NCBI GenBank assembly: GCA_027854065.1
Contig: JAQGEF010000002.1
Location: 124,001-188,000, forward strand
Source of the DNA: Polluticaenibacter yanchengensis
GTDB taxonomy: Bacteria > Bacteroidota > Bacteroidia > Chitinophagales > Chitinophagaceae
Direction: 5' to 3'
DNA length: 64,000 bases
This document shows positions 1 through 8,971 of the stretch, piece by piece. The position numbers and the translations under genes were made by a program. Under the pieces are notes generated by a model that did no database searches, had not been told where the DNA came from, and saw only the letters and a program-made list of their open reading frames with translations. Numbering within the stretch: the first letter of the stretch is position 1; each line of letters starts with the position of its first letter.

Positions 1-3000
1 AATCCGGGTCTATATTGATTTTGTTTGCTTTCCAGATAAGGCCCAGGTTGGATGCGTTTAAAAATAGTTGTATTAACCGGGCTTTTGTATGGCGACCCTT
101 AAAATCGTAACTGAGATTGATGTATTGGAGTCTTATATGATCTGCTTTGTGAACATTTACGGTGGCACCTGCATAAAAATTATCTCTTAATGAATTAGTG
201 GTATAATTGATGGCGGGAACATTGGTCACCAGTTCATCGCCGGTTTTTTGCCATCGCCGGGAATAGTCTGAGTGAACGGACCATGAATTAAATAAGTCGG
301 TATAATTGACAGACCTGCTTCGCATCCAGTAACCCAGCTTATAATTCAATCCTATCTGCAGATTGATATTTTTGAAATTAAGCATATTGATGAAAGAGCC
401 GAATATGGTTGGAATAGCAGAACCGAAATGTTCCAATGCTTCAATGGTAGTACCAGTACCTGTCAGGCTGCTGTAATTTTTGCTGATCTCACCGTTGAGA
501 AACCCCTGTGCTTCACCTGTTTTATCGTCCAGCCCTGCCCATTTGTAGGCATAAATGCTATATACCGGGTGTCCGCTGATGCCTGATACGGGTACACTTG
601 AATTGGCGATATATTCACGGGCTAAAGTCCTGGCGATTTTATATTCTACTACTTTGTCTTTATTAAAGTTGACATTGATGATGGAATGCCATTTAACGGC
701 TTTGTTTATATTCAGTGTTTTTAGTGTAATATCAACACCGCGTCCGTTCATGCTTGCCACATTTTTGATGAGGTTGGGATCTATGCCTGTCGTATAATCA
801 ATTGTTGACATACCGAATAAATTATTGGCGTTTTTATTGTAGAACTCTAATGACCCGCTTACTCTTTGTTTCAGGAAGCTGAAATCGATACCAATATTGA
901 GCATTTTTGTTGTTTCCCATTTCAGGTCGGGATTGTAATAATTGCTGAAACGGGCATACCTGGTGCCGGTCAATGGGGAATTTGCGGAGAAGTACTGGAT
1001 GGTATTTACAGCAACCATTGCAGGATTTATATTCCCATTTTGTCCATAAGTGACGCGCCAGGTAATATTTGTTTCTTTTGCATTTTTGAAAAATGGTTCC
1101 CTGGTCATATTCCATGCGAGGCCTAAAGACCAGAAGGGGTTCCATTGATCGTTAATATTCAGGCCGAACAAATTGCTGGCATCTCTGCGTAAACTGGCGG
1201 AAAGGGTGTACTTTTTATCATAGCTGATGGCGGTATTAAGGTATTGGGATATGAACCTGGTATTGGTTTCTTCTATGCCATTGTTATTTGCTATAAGTGC
1301 GTTGCCACCGGTAATGATGTTGGGATACATTTTTGTAAAGTCAACCTGTCCTGTGGTATAGTTATCTGTATTGAAACCGTAGGTGCGGCCCTGGGAACTT
1401 TTTTCATTGATAAATCTCATTTCGGACCCTGCAATGGCATTAATATTGATCAGGTGTATGTTTTTATCATAGTTGAGTTGGACCCTAATATTGTTTGCCA
1501 GTAAGTTGCTGAATGCATTGTCTAAAATGGCCCCTTTGGGAACAATGTAAAGGATGCTCTGGTTGGTTAGTTGGGTAAACCTGTTGATATAGTCCCTGGT
1601 AAAGTAACTTTTTTCACCGGCCAGGTTTGTTGTTTGAGTGATCTGTTTTTGATATTGGTAATTGATATTGATATCGAGATCGCTGAGCAGCCGGTATTTT
1701 ATGATGGTGTTTAAGAGGATGCCGGATTGGTCTTTTTTTGACCGGTTGTATTGCCAGTCATCCAAAGGGTAGTAATTCCAGTTCAGTAACCTGCCATTAC
1801 CAAATGTATCAATAAAGCTTTGATTCCATATTCTTGGAACGACTAACGGATTACCTGATTCGTCCGCAAGTTTTGTATATGGAGTAAATACGCCGGCGGC
1901 TTTCATTACTAAATCATTTAGGCCTGTTTTTCCTGAGTTGTTGACGGCCTGCGTATATAGTAAATTAGTAGTAACAGATAGTCTTTTACTGATATGATAG
2001 TTGTTTTGTAATCTTAAACTAAACCTGTCGTAAGTATTGTTAAGATTGTCTTTATTGGCATCGTAGCCAATAGCGGCCAGCCATGAAAATGATTGGCTGC
2101 CACCGTTTACGTTTAAAAAATATTGCTGGTTGACCGCCGGTTTGTAGACCAGATCTTTGAACTGTTGCAGAACATTCACCTGTTTCAGTTCGTTTATTTT
2201 CTCAGCCAGGTAATCTTGTGATATGATACCATTGCGTGCTTTGTCTAAAAGATCTACGACCGGGCTGATCACGGGCCTGTTGGCCGCTGAAATCTGGCTA
2301 TTATAAAAGCCTCTTTTAAATAATTCGGTTTCTACATCTATAAAATCGCCTGAAGACATTATTTTGGCATCACTGAAACCAGGTTTTGGTATGATCGATA
2401 AATTGCTATTAAGCTCAACGGATAGGGGCTGATTTAAGGCGGCTTTTTTTGTGGTAATGATAATGACGCCATTTGCGGCACGGGCACCCCAGATGCTTGC
2501 TGCCGCTGCGTCTTTAAGCACAGTGATATTTTCTACCATATTCGGATTGATGTTACCGATGTCTCCTTCGAATGGAAAATGATCAATGATGATTAATGGG
2601 TCTTTGGGCCCCCGGATGGTGCTTAACCCCCGTACCATTAACTGGGGCTTTCCACCCTGTGAATTATCGAACATGACGCTATTGGCCACTGTTAACCTGG
2701 AGAGGATGTCGGTACTTATTTGTTGATTGAGTAGTTCTTTACTGACAGTTGAAAAAGAGCCGGTTGACCTGTCTTTGGATATTTGCTGGTAACCTGTGGA
2801 TACAACGGTTACTTCATCCAGTGCGTTTGCCGATTCTATTAACAGGAATAGTAGTTCCTGTCCGGATGGTAATGAAATTGTTTTTTGCAGGGGCTTATAA
2901 CCCACATGACTTATTGTAATCGCCACACTGTCTTTTAAGTTTGTCCGCATACTGAACTGTCCCAGGCGATTGCTGTAAACAGTTGTTTTGGTCCCGGATA

Positions 3001-3130
3001 ATGTAATGAGGGCGCCTTCCAGCGGTGAATTGTCAGATGCCGAAATGATCTTTCCTTTTATATTGTATTCCTGGCTAAACAGGTGACTGAAAAGAATCGT
3101 GAGTATTATAGTTATTATTGATTGTTTCAT
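1..3130 (-). CDS. SusC/RagA-family TonB-linked outer membrane transporter (3' end beyond window)
   Basis: Outer-membrane TonB-dependent transporter of the SusC/RagA family, which normally imports oligomers (glycans or peptides) together with a SusD-like lipoprotein. The reading frame is open from an ATG at 3130 to the left edge, about 1043 codons, so the C-terminal end of the barrel is missing. Residues 1-19 are a signal peptide. Residues 22-105 form a carboxypeptidase-regulatory-like domain (IKGKI..., GQFSMRT..., ISHVGYKPL), followed by a TonB-box-like stretch (DEVTVVSTGY, 105-114). The plug domain (about 120-228) contains the family signature ending in VLKDAAAASIWGARAANGVI. The rest alternates aromatic-rich beta strands typical of the barrel. 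It begins 34 bp after the TlpA-like gene, so the two are probably co-transcribed, with a SusD partner expected beyond the left edge. The substrate cannot be read from the sequence. Confidence 0.93.
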   Translation of the reverse strand, partial: MKQSIITIILTILFSHLFSQEYNIKGKIISASDNSPLEGALITLSGTKTTVYSNRLGQFSMRTNLKDSVAITISHVGYKPLQKTISLPSGQELLFLLIESANALDEVTVVSTGYQQISKDRSTGSFSTVSKELLNQQISTDILSRLTVANSVMFDNSQGGKPQLMVRGLSTIRGPKDPLIIIDHFPFEGDIGNINPNMVENITVLKDAAAASIWGARAANGVIIITTKKAALNQPLSVELNSNLSIIPKPGFSDAKIMSSGDFIDVETELFKRGFYNSQISAANRPVISPVVDLLDKARNGIISQDYLAEKINELKQVNVLQQFKDLVYKPAVNQQYFLNVNGGSQSFSWLAAIGYDANKDNLNNTYDRFSLRLQNNYHISKRLSVTTNLLYTQAVNNSGKTGLNDLVMKAAGVFTPYTKLADESGNPLVVPRIWNQSFIDTFGNGRLLNWNYYPLDDWQYNRSKKDQSGILLNTIIKYRLLSDLDININYQYQKQITQTTNLAGEKSYFTRDYINRFTQLTNQSILYIVPKGAILDNAFSNLLANNIRVQLNYDKNIHLININAIAGSEMRFINEKSSQGRTYGFNTDNYTTGQVDFTKMYPNIITGGNALIANNNGIEETNTRFISQYLNTAISYDKKYTLSASLRRDASNLFGLNINDQWNPFWSLGLAWNMTREPFFKNAKETNITWRVTYGQNGNINPAMVAVNTIQYFSANSPLTGTRYARFSNYYNPDLKWETTKMLNIGIDFSFLKQRVSGSLEFYNKNANNLFGMSTIDYTTGIDPNLIKNVASMNGRGVDITLKTLNINKAVKWHSIINVNFNKDKVVEYKIARTLAREYIANSSVPVSGISGHPVYSIYAYKWAGLDDKTGEAQGFLNGEISKNYSSLTGTGTTIEALEHFGSAIPTIFGSFINMLNFKNINLQIGLNYKLGYWMRSRSVNYTDLFNSWSVHSDYSRRWQKTGDELVTNVPAINYTTNSLRDNFYAGATVNVHKADHIRLQYINLSYDFKGRHTKARLIQLFLNASNLGLIWKANKINIDPD

Positions 3131-3164
3131 TTTTCAAACATTTATTATTGCAATTAAGGTTTGT

Positions 3165-4460
3165 TTAATAATCGCTTATCACCAGCATGTTTAGTTCCCT
3201 CTCTACTTCAACCAGGTCTAAACCATACCGCTGTAATTCCTTCTTAAGATTTGAGATGTCTCTGGCGTTGTTAATTGTAATATCGATATTGCCGGAATAA
3301 GCCGTTTCGTCAATGATAGGTAGCCGGAAGGCTGGTTGGTCATTCAGTTTCAGCAGCAGGTTGGCTACTGGTTGATTAATTACAACGGAAGGGCTTTGAT
3401 AAGGGAAAGTATTTTGTGCGCTACCGCCCTTGCTTTTTATTTTATCAATATCCGAGGTCCTGATAAGTGCCAGGCATTTTACAGGCCGTTTCTCTATCCA
3501 CACTTTATAGGGGGAATATTTATTGATATCAGCCAGCATATAATGATAAAGGGAATCGGTTTTGTTTTCCGGTACAACTAGTTCATAGCTGTATAAATTA
3601 CCGGATTCATAACCACCTCCCTTTTTGGGAATGAGGTTTAGTAGTTCCGGCTGTTTCAGGTTATTCAATACGGTCCTGTTATTACTGAAAGATTCGCCGT
3701 TTTGCTGGAACAGTTCATAGGCAACTGGATAGATGAGACTCATAATTGGGGAGTTCGTGACCTGCCTGCCATATACTTTTCCTGCTTTGTTTTTCCTGAT
3801 TTTATTACCGGATGGGAGACCGGGATAATATCCATTAAAAAAGATGGTATAGTGGAGCAGTGGCAGGTCTTCGGGAAAGTCTTCTGACAAGAATAAGGGG
3901 CGCTTCCTGCTGACATCTTTTTTTGTTGCCATCTCCGGCTTTTTGTTCTCAATAATAGCAGTAATATTCTGTTCTGTCAGTTCATCCGACAGGGTTGTAT
4001 TGATGACTTTACCGGCAGCATCTATCCAAACAATGTGTGGTACACCGGTATGCGGAAAATGTTGCTTTAGTACCGTGTCATTGATCACCGTTTGTATATA
4101 AGTATGGTGTTTACCCACTTTTTCTGTAAAGAAGCGTTGGATAACAGCAGCATCTTCATAAGTAACGGACAATATGGTTACCCGGTTACCAAACTTGCGC
4201 TGAAGTGTATTGATCTTTGGGAAACCCGTAATGCAGGAGCCGCACCAGGTAGCCCAGAAATCCAGCAGGATTGGTTTCCCTTTAAAATCATTCAATGTAA
4301 CCGATGATTTACTTGCGGGATGGTTGACTACAGTCAATGGGAGATGCCATACGCGGTCGGGTATGGCATCTCCGGGTTTAAGTGGTTGTGCGCATACGGT
4401 ATGCAATAGCATGCTCAGGTAAAGGCATAGGATGGCCTTTACTAGTATATTAAGATTCAT
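3165..4460 (-). CDS. TlpA-like thiol-disulfide oxidoreductase with C-terminal DUF3738-like domain
   Basis: Secreted or periplasmic thioredoxin-fold protein of 431 residues. Residues 1-24 are a signal peptide. A TlpA/ResA-like domain (about 28-170) carries the active-site motif FWATWCGSC (Cys73, Cys76) and the cis-proline region HTGVPHIVWID. The remaining 250 residues lack the thioredoxin signature; their end (LKKELQRYGLDLVEVERELN then LVISDY) resembles the DUF3738/TIGR03435 soil-associated domain, an assignment I hold with moderate confidence. The gene precedes the SusC transporter with a 34-bp gap. TlpA-like proteins often accompany SusC/SusD pairs in Bacteroidota, presumably acting on disulfides or haem-like cargo, but the role here is inferred. 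Confidence 0.85.
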   Translation of the reverse strand: MNLNILVKAILCLYLSMLLHTVCAQPLKPGDAIPDRVWHLPLTVVNHPASKSSVTLNDFKGKPILLDFWATWCGSCITGFPKINTLQRKFGNRVTILSVTYEDAAVIQRFFTEKVGKHHTYIQTVINDTVLKQHFPHTGVPHIVWIDAAGKVINTTLSDELTEQNITAIIENKKPEMATKKDVSRKRPLFLSEDFPEDLPLLHYTIFFNGYYPGLPSGNKIRKNKAGKVYGRQVTNSPIMSLIYPVAYELFQQNGESFSNNRTVLNNLKQPELLNLIPKKGGGYESGNLYSYELVVPENKTDSLYHYMLADINKYSPYKVWIEKRPVKCLALIRTSDIDKIKSKGGSAQNTFPYQSPSVVINQPVANLLLKLNDQPAFRLPIIDETAYSGNIDITINNARDISNLKKELQRYGLDLVEVERELNMLVISDY

Positions 4461-5197
4461 AACTCTGTATTAATTTGGTTAAATAAAATGTGGTATAAAT
4501 ACTGTAGCAGCAACCGTTCAGTTACTATTGGCATTTTGTTTTTAAGGTGGCGGGAATATAAGATTCAGCTAGCCGGCATGCTTTACAGTATTAATTGTAA
4601 GGGTAACGTTAAACAGGATTTTTGGGCTTCTTGGCAAATAGGGTTTGCAGCAGGTAATAGCCGCGGTTATTGTGCCGGTATTGTATTAGCGATGCTAACA
4701 AAACAGGCTGCACTCTGCTATAAGCAGGGGCAGCCTGGCACGATGCAACCGGCAGAGAACTGGAAGTAATGCAGTCAGGAAACAGCATTTTTGAGAGTGC
4801 TGGCCCATATACCTGGTTGTCGGCATTGAAAATGCCAAAGTATGTGGCATAAAACTGCATATAACCTGTTTAAGGTTTTAAGGTGAACAGATTTGGTTAT
4901 ATGAATCTTTAGTTGAGTAATGAAAAGCGCGGAACTCAACTTACCGATCTAAGGTACTGGTATACCTACACACGAATAAGAGAGCCCACGCCTAGGTCGT
5001 GAGCTGGTTCTTCTTATCCTCTCGTGTGTCAAAAATTACCAGTTTTTAGATCGAGATTCAAAGCGAACAGCTTTAAATATTTTTATAGCAGTATCGCAAA
5101 AATACTGTCAAATTGTATTTGACTAAACAAATATACACTAAATAATGACAAATGTGTCATTGTGTGCATATTTTTTTCTGTTTCACTTTGTTTTACA
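4461..5197. other. Intergenic region with rod hairpin element 1
   Basis: No convincing gene. Open frames at 4488-4769 and 4609-4860 have no family features and lie on opposite strands of the same DNA. The notable content is the long rod-like inverted repeat at 4945-5053, annotated separately, and two minus-strand matches to the Bacteroidota -7 element TAnnTTTG: TATTTTTG (complement of 5097-5104) and TATATTTG (complement of 5128-5135). The first has a TTG 23 bp upstream. Both would fire leftward into the rod. Confidence 0.6.
4945..5053. ncRNA. Rod-like hairpin element 1, candidate structured RNA
   Basis: Nested complementary blocks form a nearly continuous rod of about 110 bases: CGATCTAA (4945-4952) with TTAGATCG (5046-5053); ACTGGTA (4956-4962) with TACCAGT (5037-5043); ACACACGA (4968-4975) with TCGTGTGT (5022-5029); ATAAGA (4976-4981) with TCTTAT (5012-5017); and an apical CACG/CGTG stem enclosing CCTAGGT. 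Internal loops separate the stems. TAnnTTTG promoter matches at 5097-5135 would transcribe it leftward, so the minus strand is the likelier sense strand. It sits just upstream of a divergent XRE regulator. A related element lies at 9521-9600. It could be a small RNA (a 6S-like rod is one possibility), a regulatory leader or a DNA-level structure; the pairing is seen, the function is not known. Confidence 0.45.
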
Positions 5198-5452
5198 ATG
5201 AAACAAATAAAAAATGATGTGCTTGTCAGGGCTATTGCAATCGTTTTTAAACGTTTAAGGGAGAAAACCGGGCTGTCGCAAGAGAAGGTTATGGACGATT
5301 TAAAAATTGATAAGGGGCTATCATTGCATGTGGGCAGACTTGAAACTGCTAAAATAAACCCTACAATCAGCACCATTGATGCTTTATGCGTTTATTATAA
5401 TATCAGTTTATCCAACTTTTTTAAACTGGTTGAAAAAGAAATCCAGGGATAA
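5198..5452 (+). CDS. Small XRE-family helix-turn-helix regulator
   Basis: An 84-residue DNA-binding protein made of little more than one HTH_XRE (Cro/CI-like) domain: LREKTGLSQEKVMDDLKIDK is helix 1 to the recognition turn, followed by LHVGRLETAKINPTISTIDA and a YYNISLSNFFKLVEKE end typical of the fold. I start at the ATG at 5198 (MKQIKNDVLV); the frame extends to a GTG at 5162, but that adds a Phe-rich tail unlike the family. The gene stands alone on the plus strand, next to rod element 1, and could regulate itself, the rod RNA or something distant. No partner toxin or phage gene is nearby. Confidence 0.82.
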   Translation: MKQIKNDVLVRAIAIVFKRLREKTGLSQEKVMDDLKIDKGLSLHVGRLETAKINPTISTIDALCVYYNISLSNFFKLVEKEIQG

Positions 5453-5502
5453 CTGTTTTTGTTGTTTATTACTCTAAAACGGTTGTAGGTTTTTATTTTT
5501 AT

Positions 5503-5562
5503 GACACCGGCAATTGTGCTGCTATTTAGCATCGTTGTGTCACTCCCTTCTGCGGCAGTATC
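5503..5562 (+). repeat. Extragenic repeat C, copy 1
   Basis: Contains the core CATCGTTGTGTCACTCCCTT (5530-5549), preceded by a CACCGGC...CTGCTATTTAG arm. It is an inverted copy of 5864-5922, with most of about 58 positions matching. The core recurs at 30968-30987 and, reversed, at 34457-34476. Confidence 0.8.
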
Positions 5563-5863
5563 TTAATGAAACAAGGATTTTGGGCGCCGGTGAACCGTTT
5601 TTGTAAATGGTCAGATCGTGATGTTTTTATTCGCTTTTCGTTATACAGCTTTGTTGGTATTTTTAAAATATCCTGACAGCGTCAATGGATTAACCTGAGC
5701 GTCTGATATATCCATTTGATGATTACCCGATGTTTCTAATGACTGCTGTCTTATAAGACATCATTGCTTGTTTATTGTTATGCTTTAGTGTTAATGAGTG
5801 CAAGGAATAATCTTTGTACGGGTTCATGTACAGGAAACAAATGATGAGGTATGTTGATTCATG

Positions 5864-5922
5864 TACTGCGGTTGCAGGGAGTGACACAACGATGCTAAAT
5901 AGTAGTATAATCGCTGGTGCCA
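5864..5922 (-). repeat. Extragenic repeat C, copy 2 (inverted)
   Basis: Reverse orientation of repeat C: AGGGAGTGACACAACGATG at 5876-5894, then CTAAATAGTAGTAT and a GCTGGTGCC end matching the complement of the copy at 5503-5562. Confidence 0.8.
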
Positions 5923-6047
5923 TCAATAAATAATGACTTTGATACTGGTTAGGATATTTATAAACTGTAACAGCTTATTTCAGTAAGTAGCGCCAGCGAT
6001 TAATATAATTTCTTTCTTAGAATAATAGTGTTGTATCCTGATCAGGT

Positions 6048-7481
6048 TTATTGTTTTAAAAGTGTTTCCAATACTTTTTTGCCATGTTCATTATTGGGGT
6101 CGAGCGCTATGGATCTTTTATACATTTCTATTGCATTCTGTTTATCGCCTGTTTTTAATAATATTTCTCCGTAGCTGTCATAAGCATTGCCGCTGTTTGG
6201 AAAGAGATACACATTTAGTTTGAAAATTTCCAGTGCTTCTTTATATTGTTCTTTGGCCATTAAACGATAAGCCCATTCGTTCAGTTCAAATTCGTTCGGG
6301 CGAAAAAGCGGGTTAGACTTCATTTCACTTTGTGTGAAAGAAATGGCTTTGTCAAACCCTATTTTTCGCAAAGTGAGCCGGAGATTTGTTACCGGGTCTG
6401 CTTTGGGAATTTCTTTATTGTAAACCCCGGCAATTTCTTCGAGAAAATCTTCGGGATAGCTGCCTCCGAGATTCGTAAGTACAATGATTGCCAGGTCATC
6501 GTCCGGGTATAACAAAAACGCAGCCCTTCCACCACCTGACATACCAACTGCACGATATTTTTTCCGGAATTTATTCATGCCCCATCCCAATGCCCAGGGG
6601 GTAGGCTGACCATTATTGAATGTTGAAGGAGACCACATTTCTGAAAGTGATGATTGGGACAGTAATTTACCTGCCTGTAATGTGATGAGCCAATTGGCGA
6701 TATCTTCAGCCGTACTGTTTAACCCGGCAGCGGTTCTTCTTACCTGGGGAAATTCATAGTAATTATTTACGAGTACGGGTTTTTCCAGTTGGCGGCCGTC
6801 TATATATTTTCTCCAGAAATAAGTGGGCGCAAAATGTGGAATGACATCGCGGGAATCTCCGAAAACGGTATTTTTCATACCTGCTACCCGGAACTGGGAT
6901 TGAATAAAGTTGTCTGTAAATGGTTGGGCGGTTAATTTATCGATCAGTTTTCCAAGCAGCTCTCCATTGGTTTGATTGTAGCTGAATTTTTCACCAGGCG
7001 CAAATTCCATTGGCAGTGAAATGAGTTTCTCCCATACAGCGGCTTCGTTTTTTAAGGAACCCAAACTTCCGGTTTGTGGGTCCATTAATTTCAGGACGTC
7101 CGGTAAACCTGAAGTATGCGTGAGTAGGTGCCTGACTGTTACGCCAGACCATTGCTTCGGTAGGTCCAGGTATTGAGAAACCGGTGCAGAGAGGCTTAAT
7201 AATTGTTTTTCCACAAGCTGCATAATAGCAACCCCGGTAAAGACTTTGGTAATGGAATTAATGGCAAAGACGGAGCGGTTGTCTACCGGGATGCTATCCT
7301 GTATATTAGCCGTTCCATAGCTTTTGCTAAAAGCAATTTTACCTTTCTGCACCACGGCTACCTGTAATCCGGGTATCTTCCGTTCAAGCATTTCTCTTTT
7401 AATAATGGCATCTGTTTCTGTTGTTTGTGCCTGTGTAAGGATGTGGAATAAGAGGGCGGACAGCAATAGTATTTTTCTCAT
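6048..7481 (-). CDS. Class C beta-lactamase-fold serine hydrolase with C-terminal TPR
   Basis: Secreted serine hydrolase of the beta-lactamase/DD-peptidase fold (PF00144 type), 477 residues. Residues 1-18 are a signal peptide. The catalytic S-x-x-K is Ser76-Ile-Thr-Lys79 (INSITKVFTG), followed by the usual LLTHTSGLPD block. The second motif, normally Y-x-N, reads Tyr168-Asn-Gln170 (FSYNQTNGELLG), so the expected Asn is Gln. The third motif is GMSGGGR (313-319) instead of H/K-x-G. Residues from about 390 to the end form two or three tetratricopeptide-like units (YKEALEIFKLNVYLFPNSGN; KQNAIEMYKRSIALDP). Family members include esterases, D-aminopeptidases and penicillin-binding proteins; the substrate here is open. 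It is a single gene, with no operon partner. Confidence 0.88.
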   Translation of the reverse strand: MRKILLLSALLFHILTQAQTTETDAIIKREMLERKIPGLQVAVVQKGKIAFSKSYGTANIQDSIPVDNRSVFAINSITKVFTGVAIMQLVEKQLLSLSAPVSQYLDLPKQWSGVTVRHLLTHTSGLPDVLKLMDPQTGSLGSLKNEAAVWEKLISLPMEFAPGEKFSYNQTNGELLGKLIDKLTAQPFTDNFIQSQFRVAGMKNTVFGDSRDVIPHFAPTYFWRKYIDGRQLEKPVLVNNYYEFPQVRRTAAGLNSTAEDIANWLITLQAGKLLSQSSLSEMWSPSTFNNGQPTPWALGWGMNKFRKKYRAVGMSGGGRAAFLLYPDDDLAIIVLTNLGGSYPEDFLEEIAGVYNKEIPKADPVTNLRLTLRKIGFDKAISFTQSEMKSNPLFRPNEFELNEWAYRLMAKEQYKEALEIFKLNVYLFPNSGNAYDSYGEILLKTGDKQNAIEMYKRSIALDPNNEHGKKVLETLLKQ

Positions 7482-7686
7482 AGTACCTTATGGCTTTTAT
7501 AATGCCAACTCTTTTAACGCATATTCTTTATAGGTATTGTACTGACTGCTGTTCGATACTGTTTATTATGCATGTAATATTCGTGTGCTTGGCTTATCAC
7601 ATGCATCTGCTGGATAAATAAAAGGTATATCAAAACAAGAGCTTGTTTAATTAACTGTTGCGTTTTTTGATTGAACGGCAGCAACT

Positions 7687-8898
7687 TTAAATCAAACTTT
7701 TGTTTTTCATTTCCTTATACAAGAGTCCTAAGCAACTGAGGCCTTCTGCTTTATTGTCCCAATACATCCCATGTACTTTGACACTATACAGCATCAGGAA
7801 ATCGACGACACTTTTTTTGTTTAATGTCACCACTTCATAATTTATATTTACAGGTTTGTTGGAGCTTCTCTCAATGCCGAATTGTGCATCGCCGATTTTT
7901 GAATCATTTCTGAAATTGGTAGCGAGGGCATCAGCTATGGAATAAATGTTTAACCATAGTACAGTATCCCCAAAGGAAGTGGTGCGATTGAGATAAAACT
8001 GGGGATAATACGAATTGATAAATTCAAAAGGCGTCCCGATGGTAATTATTGCTTCGCAATAGACTTCGGCGTTTGCTGAAACTTTATTGCCGTATGGATA
8101 GATATAGTCCAATGCTAAAATACTTCCGAAACTGTAAGTATGAAAATGAATTTTACAGTTTTTTTCATTTTCAGATATATAGTCAACTAAGAGTTCAAGA
8201 TTGCCTTGTAACAGTTGTTTTTGTACTCCATATTGCATGTAATCATTGGCACATATAAATTCGGTGGCTAAATTGGTTATCAGGACATTTGCATTTGGTA
8301 TAATCAGTAAAAGTAATGCGGTTACAGAAACTATTATCCGGGACAGGTTTTTAATTTGCATTTTTGAAATGAGCGGAATGTCCTGAATGCCGGTTTTGCT
8401 TTTTAAAAGCGTTACCATTTCACCGATGGTCCCTTTTTCATAGGAACTGTTAATTACCGTGAATGTGGCAGGAAGCATTAATAATACGGCACTTGCGATA
8501 ATTATAAATATTAAGAAGATATAAAATGTCTGGAACGGATGATTGTAACTTTCAGATTTAAAAAGCCTTTTAATAATTATCGGGAATTTTCTTATCACTA
8601 ATAAAAACAGCCATAAATTTTTCCTGATCAAAGAGTAATTATTGAACTTTTCCGTAAGTATTTCATGATATTTAAAATCGTAAAACTTGTAGATGAGTTT
8701 GTTTTGTTTGTTCTTTTCACAAATACTGACTACGGTTGAAAATCGATCTGGTGCATAGCTTATTTTTTCTGATTTGATCTCGTACTGTATGCCGTTGGTA
8801 TGGAAACTGATCTCATTCTTTAGACGTTCAGCATATTTTTCGACTGATTCGTTTATAAATGATTGGCCTAAGCCGGATATGTAAATGCCAACTTTCAT
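7687..8898 (-). CDS. Membrane-anchored alpha/beta-hydrolase-like protein
   Basis: A 403-residue protein I cannot assign to a named family, but it shows an alpha/beta hydrolase pattern. The first strand reads VGIYISGLGQSF (3-14), like the oxyanion-loop start of lipases. A nucleophile-elbow-like motif HTYSFGS places Ser256. AIITIGTPFEF follows, as in many lipase-like proteins. Asp323 (YSIADALA) and His376 (KVHGMYWD) sit where the acid and histidine of a Ser-Asp-His triad would fall. Two hydrophobic spans (about 125-147 and 186-210) are inserted between the first strand and the nucleophile, implying a membrane-bound enzyme. It is the last gene of a minus-strand series that includes a caspase-like protein 73 bp upstream. 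The catalytic assignment is inference from motif order. Confidence 0.6.
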   Translation of the reverse strand: MKVGIYISGLGQSFINESVEKYAERLKNEISFHTNGIQYEIKSEKISYAPDRFSTVVSICEKNKQNKLIYKFYDFKYHEILTEKFNNYSLIRKNLWLFLLVIRKFPIIIKRLFKSESYNHPFQTFYIFLIFIIIASAVLLMLPATFTVINSSYEKGTIGEMVTLLKSKTGIQDIPLISKMQIKNLSRIIVSVTALLLLIIPNANVLITNLATEFICANDYMQYGVQKQLLQGNLELLVDYISENEKNCKIHFHTYSFGSILALDYIYPYGNKVSANAEVYCEAIITIGTPFEFINSYYPQFYLNRTTSFGDTVLWLNIYSIADALATNFRNDSKIGDAQFGIERSSNKPVNINYEVVTLNKKSVVDFLMLYSVKVHGMYWDNKAEGLSCLGLLYKEMKNKSLI

Positions 8899-8971
8899 TT
8901 TGCTAAGTTTAAATGGTTAGGTGTTTTTTAGCTGTTTAATATTGGATTTGATCAACAGGTAAATTTATTTG

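Larger units (their letters stand above)
5453..6047. other. Gene-free interval bounded by inverted C repeats
   Basis: No gene with recognisable features. A 67-residue minus-strand frame at 5723-5926 overlaps repeat C2 and is not credible. The interval holds the inverted repeat pair C1 (5503-5562) and C2 (5864-5922), separated by about 300 bp with no obvious coding content, an arrangement like a non-autonomous element or paired extragenic palindromes. Confidence 0.5.

Noticed and set aside
4488..4860. Overlapping small open frames on both strands (93 and 83 residues)
   Set aside because: No signal peptide, motif or operon support, and they occupy the same DNA in opposite directions.
5723..5926. 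67-residue minus-strand frame inside the C1-C2 interval
   Set aside because: It runs through repeat C2, whose sequence is shared with other non-coding sites.
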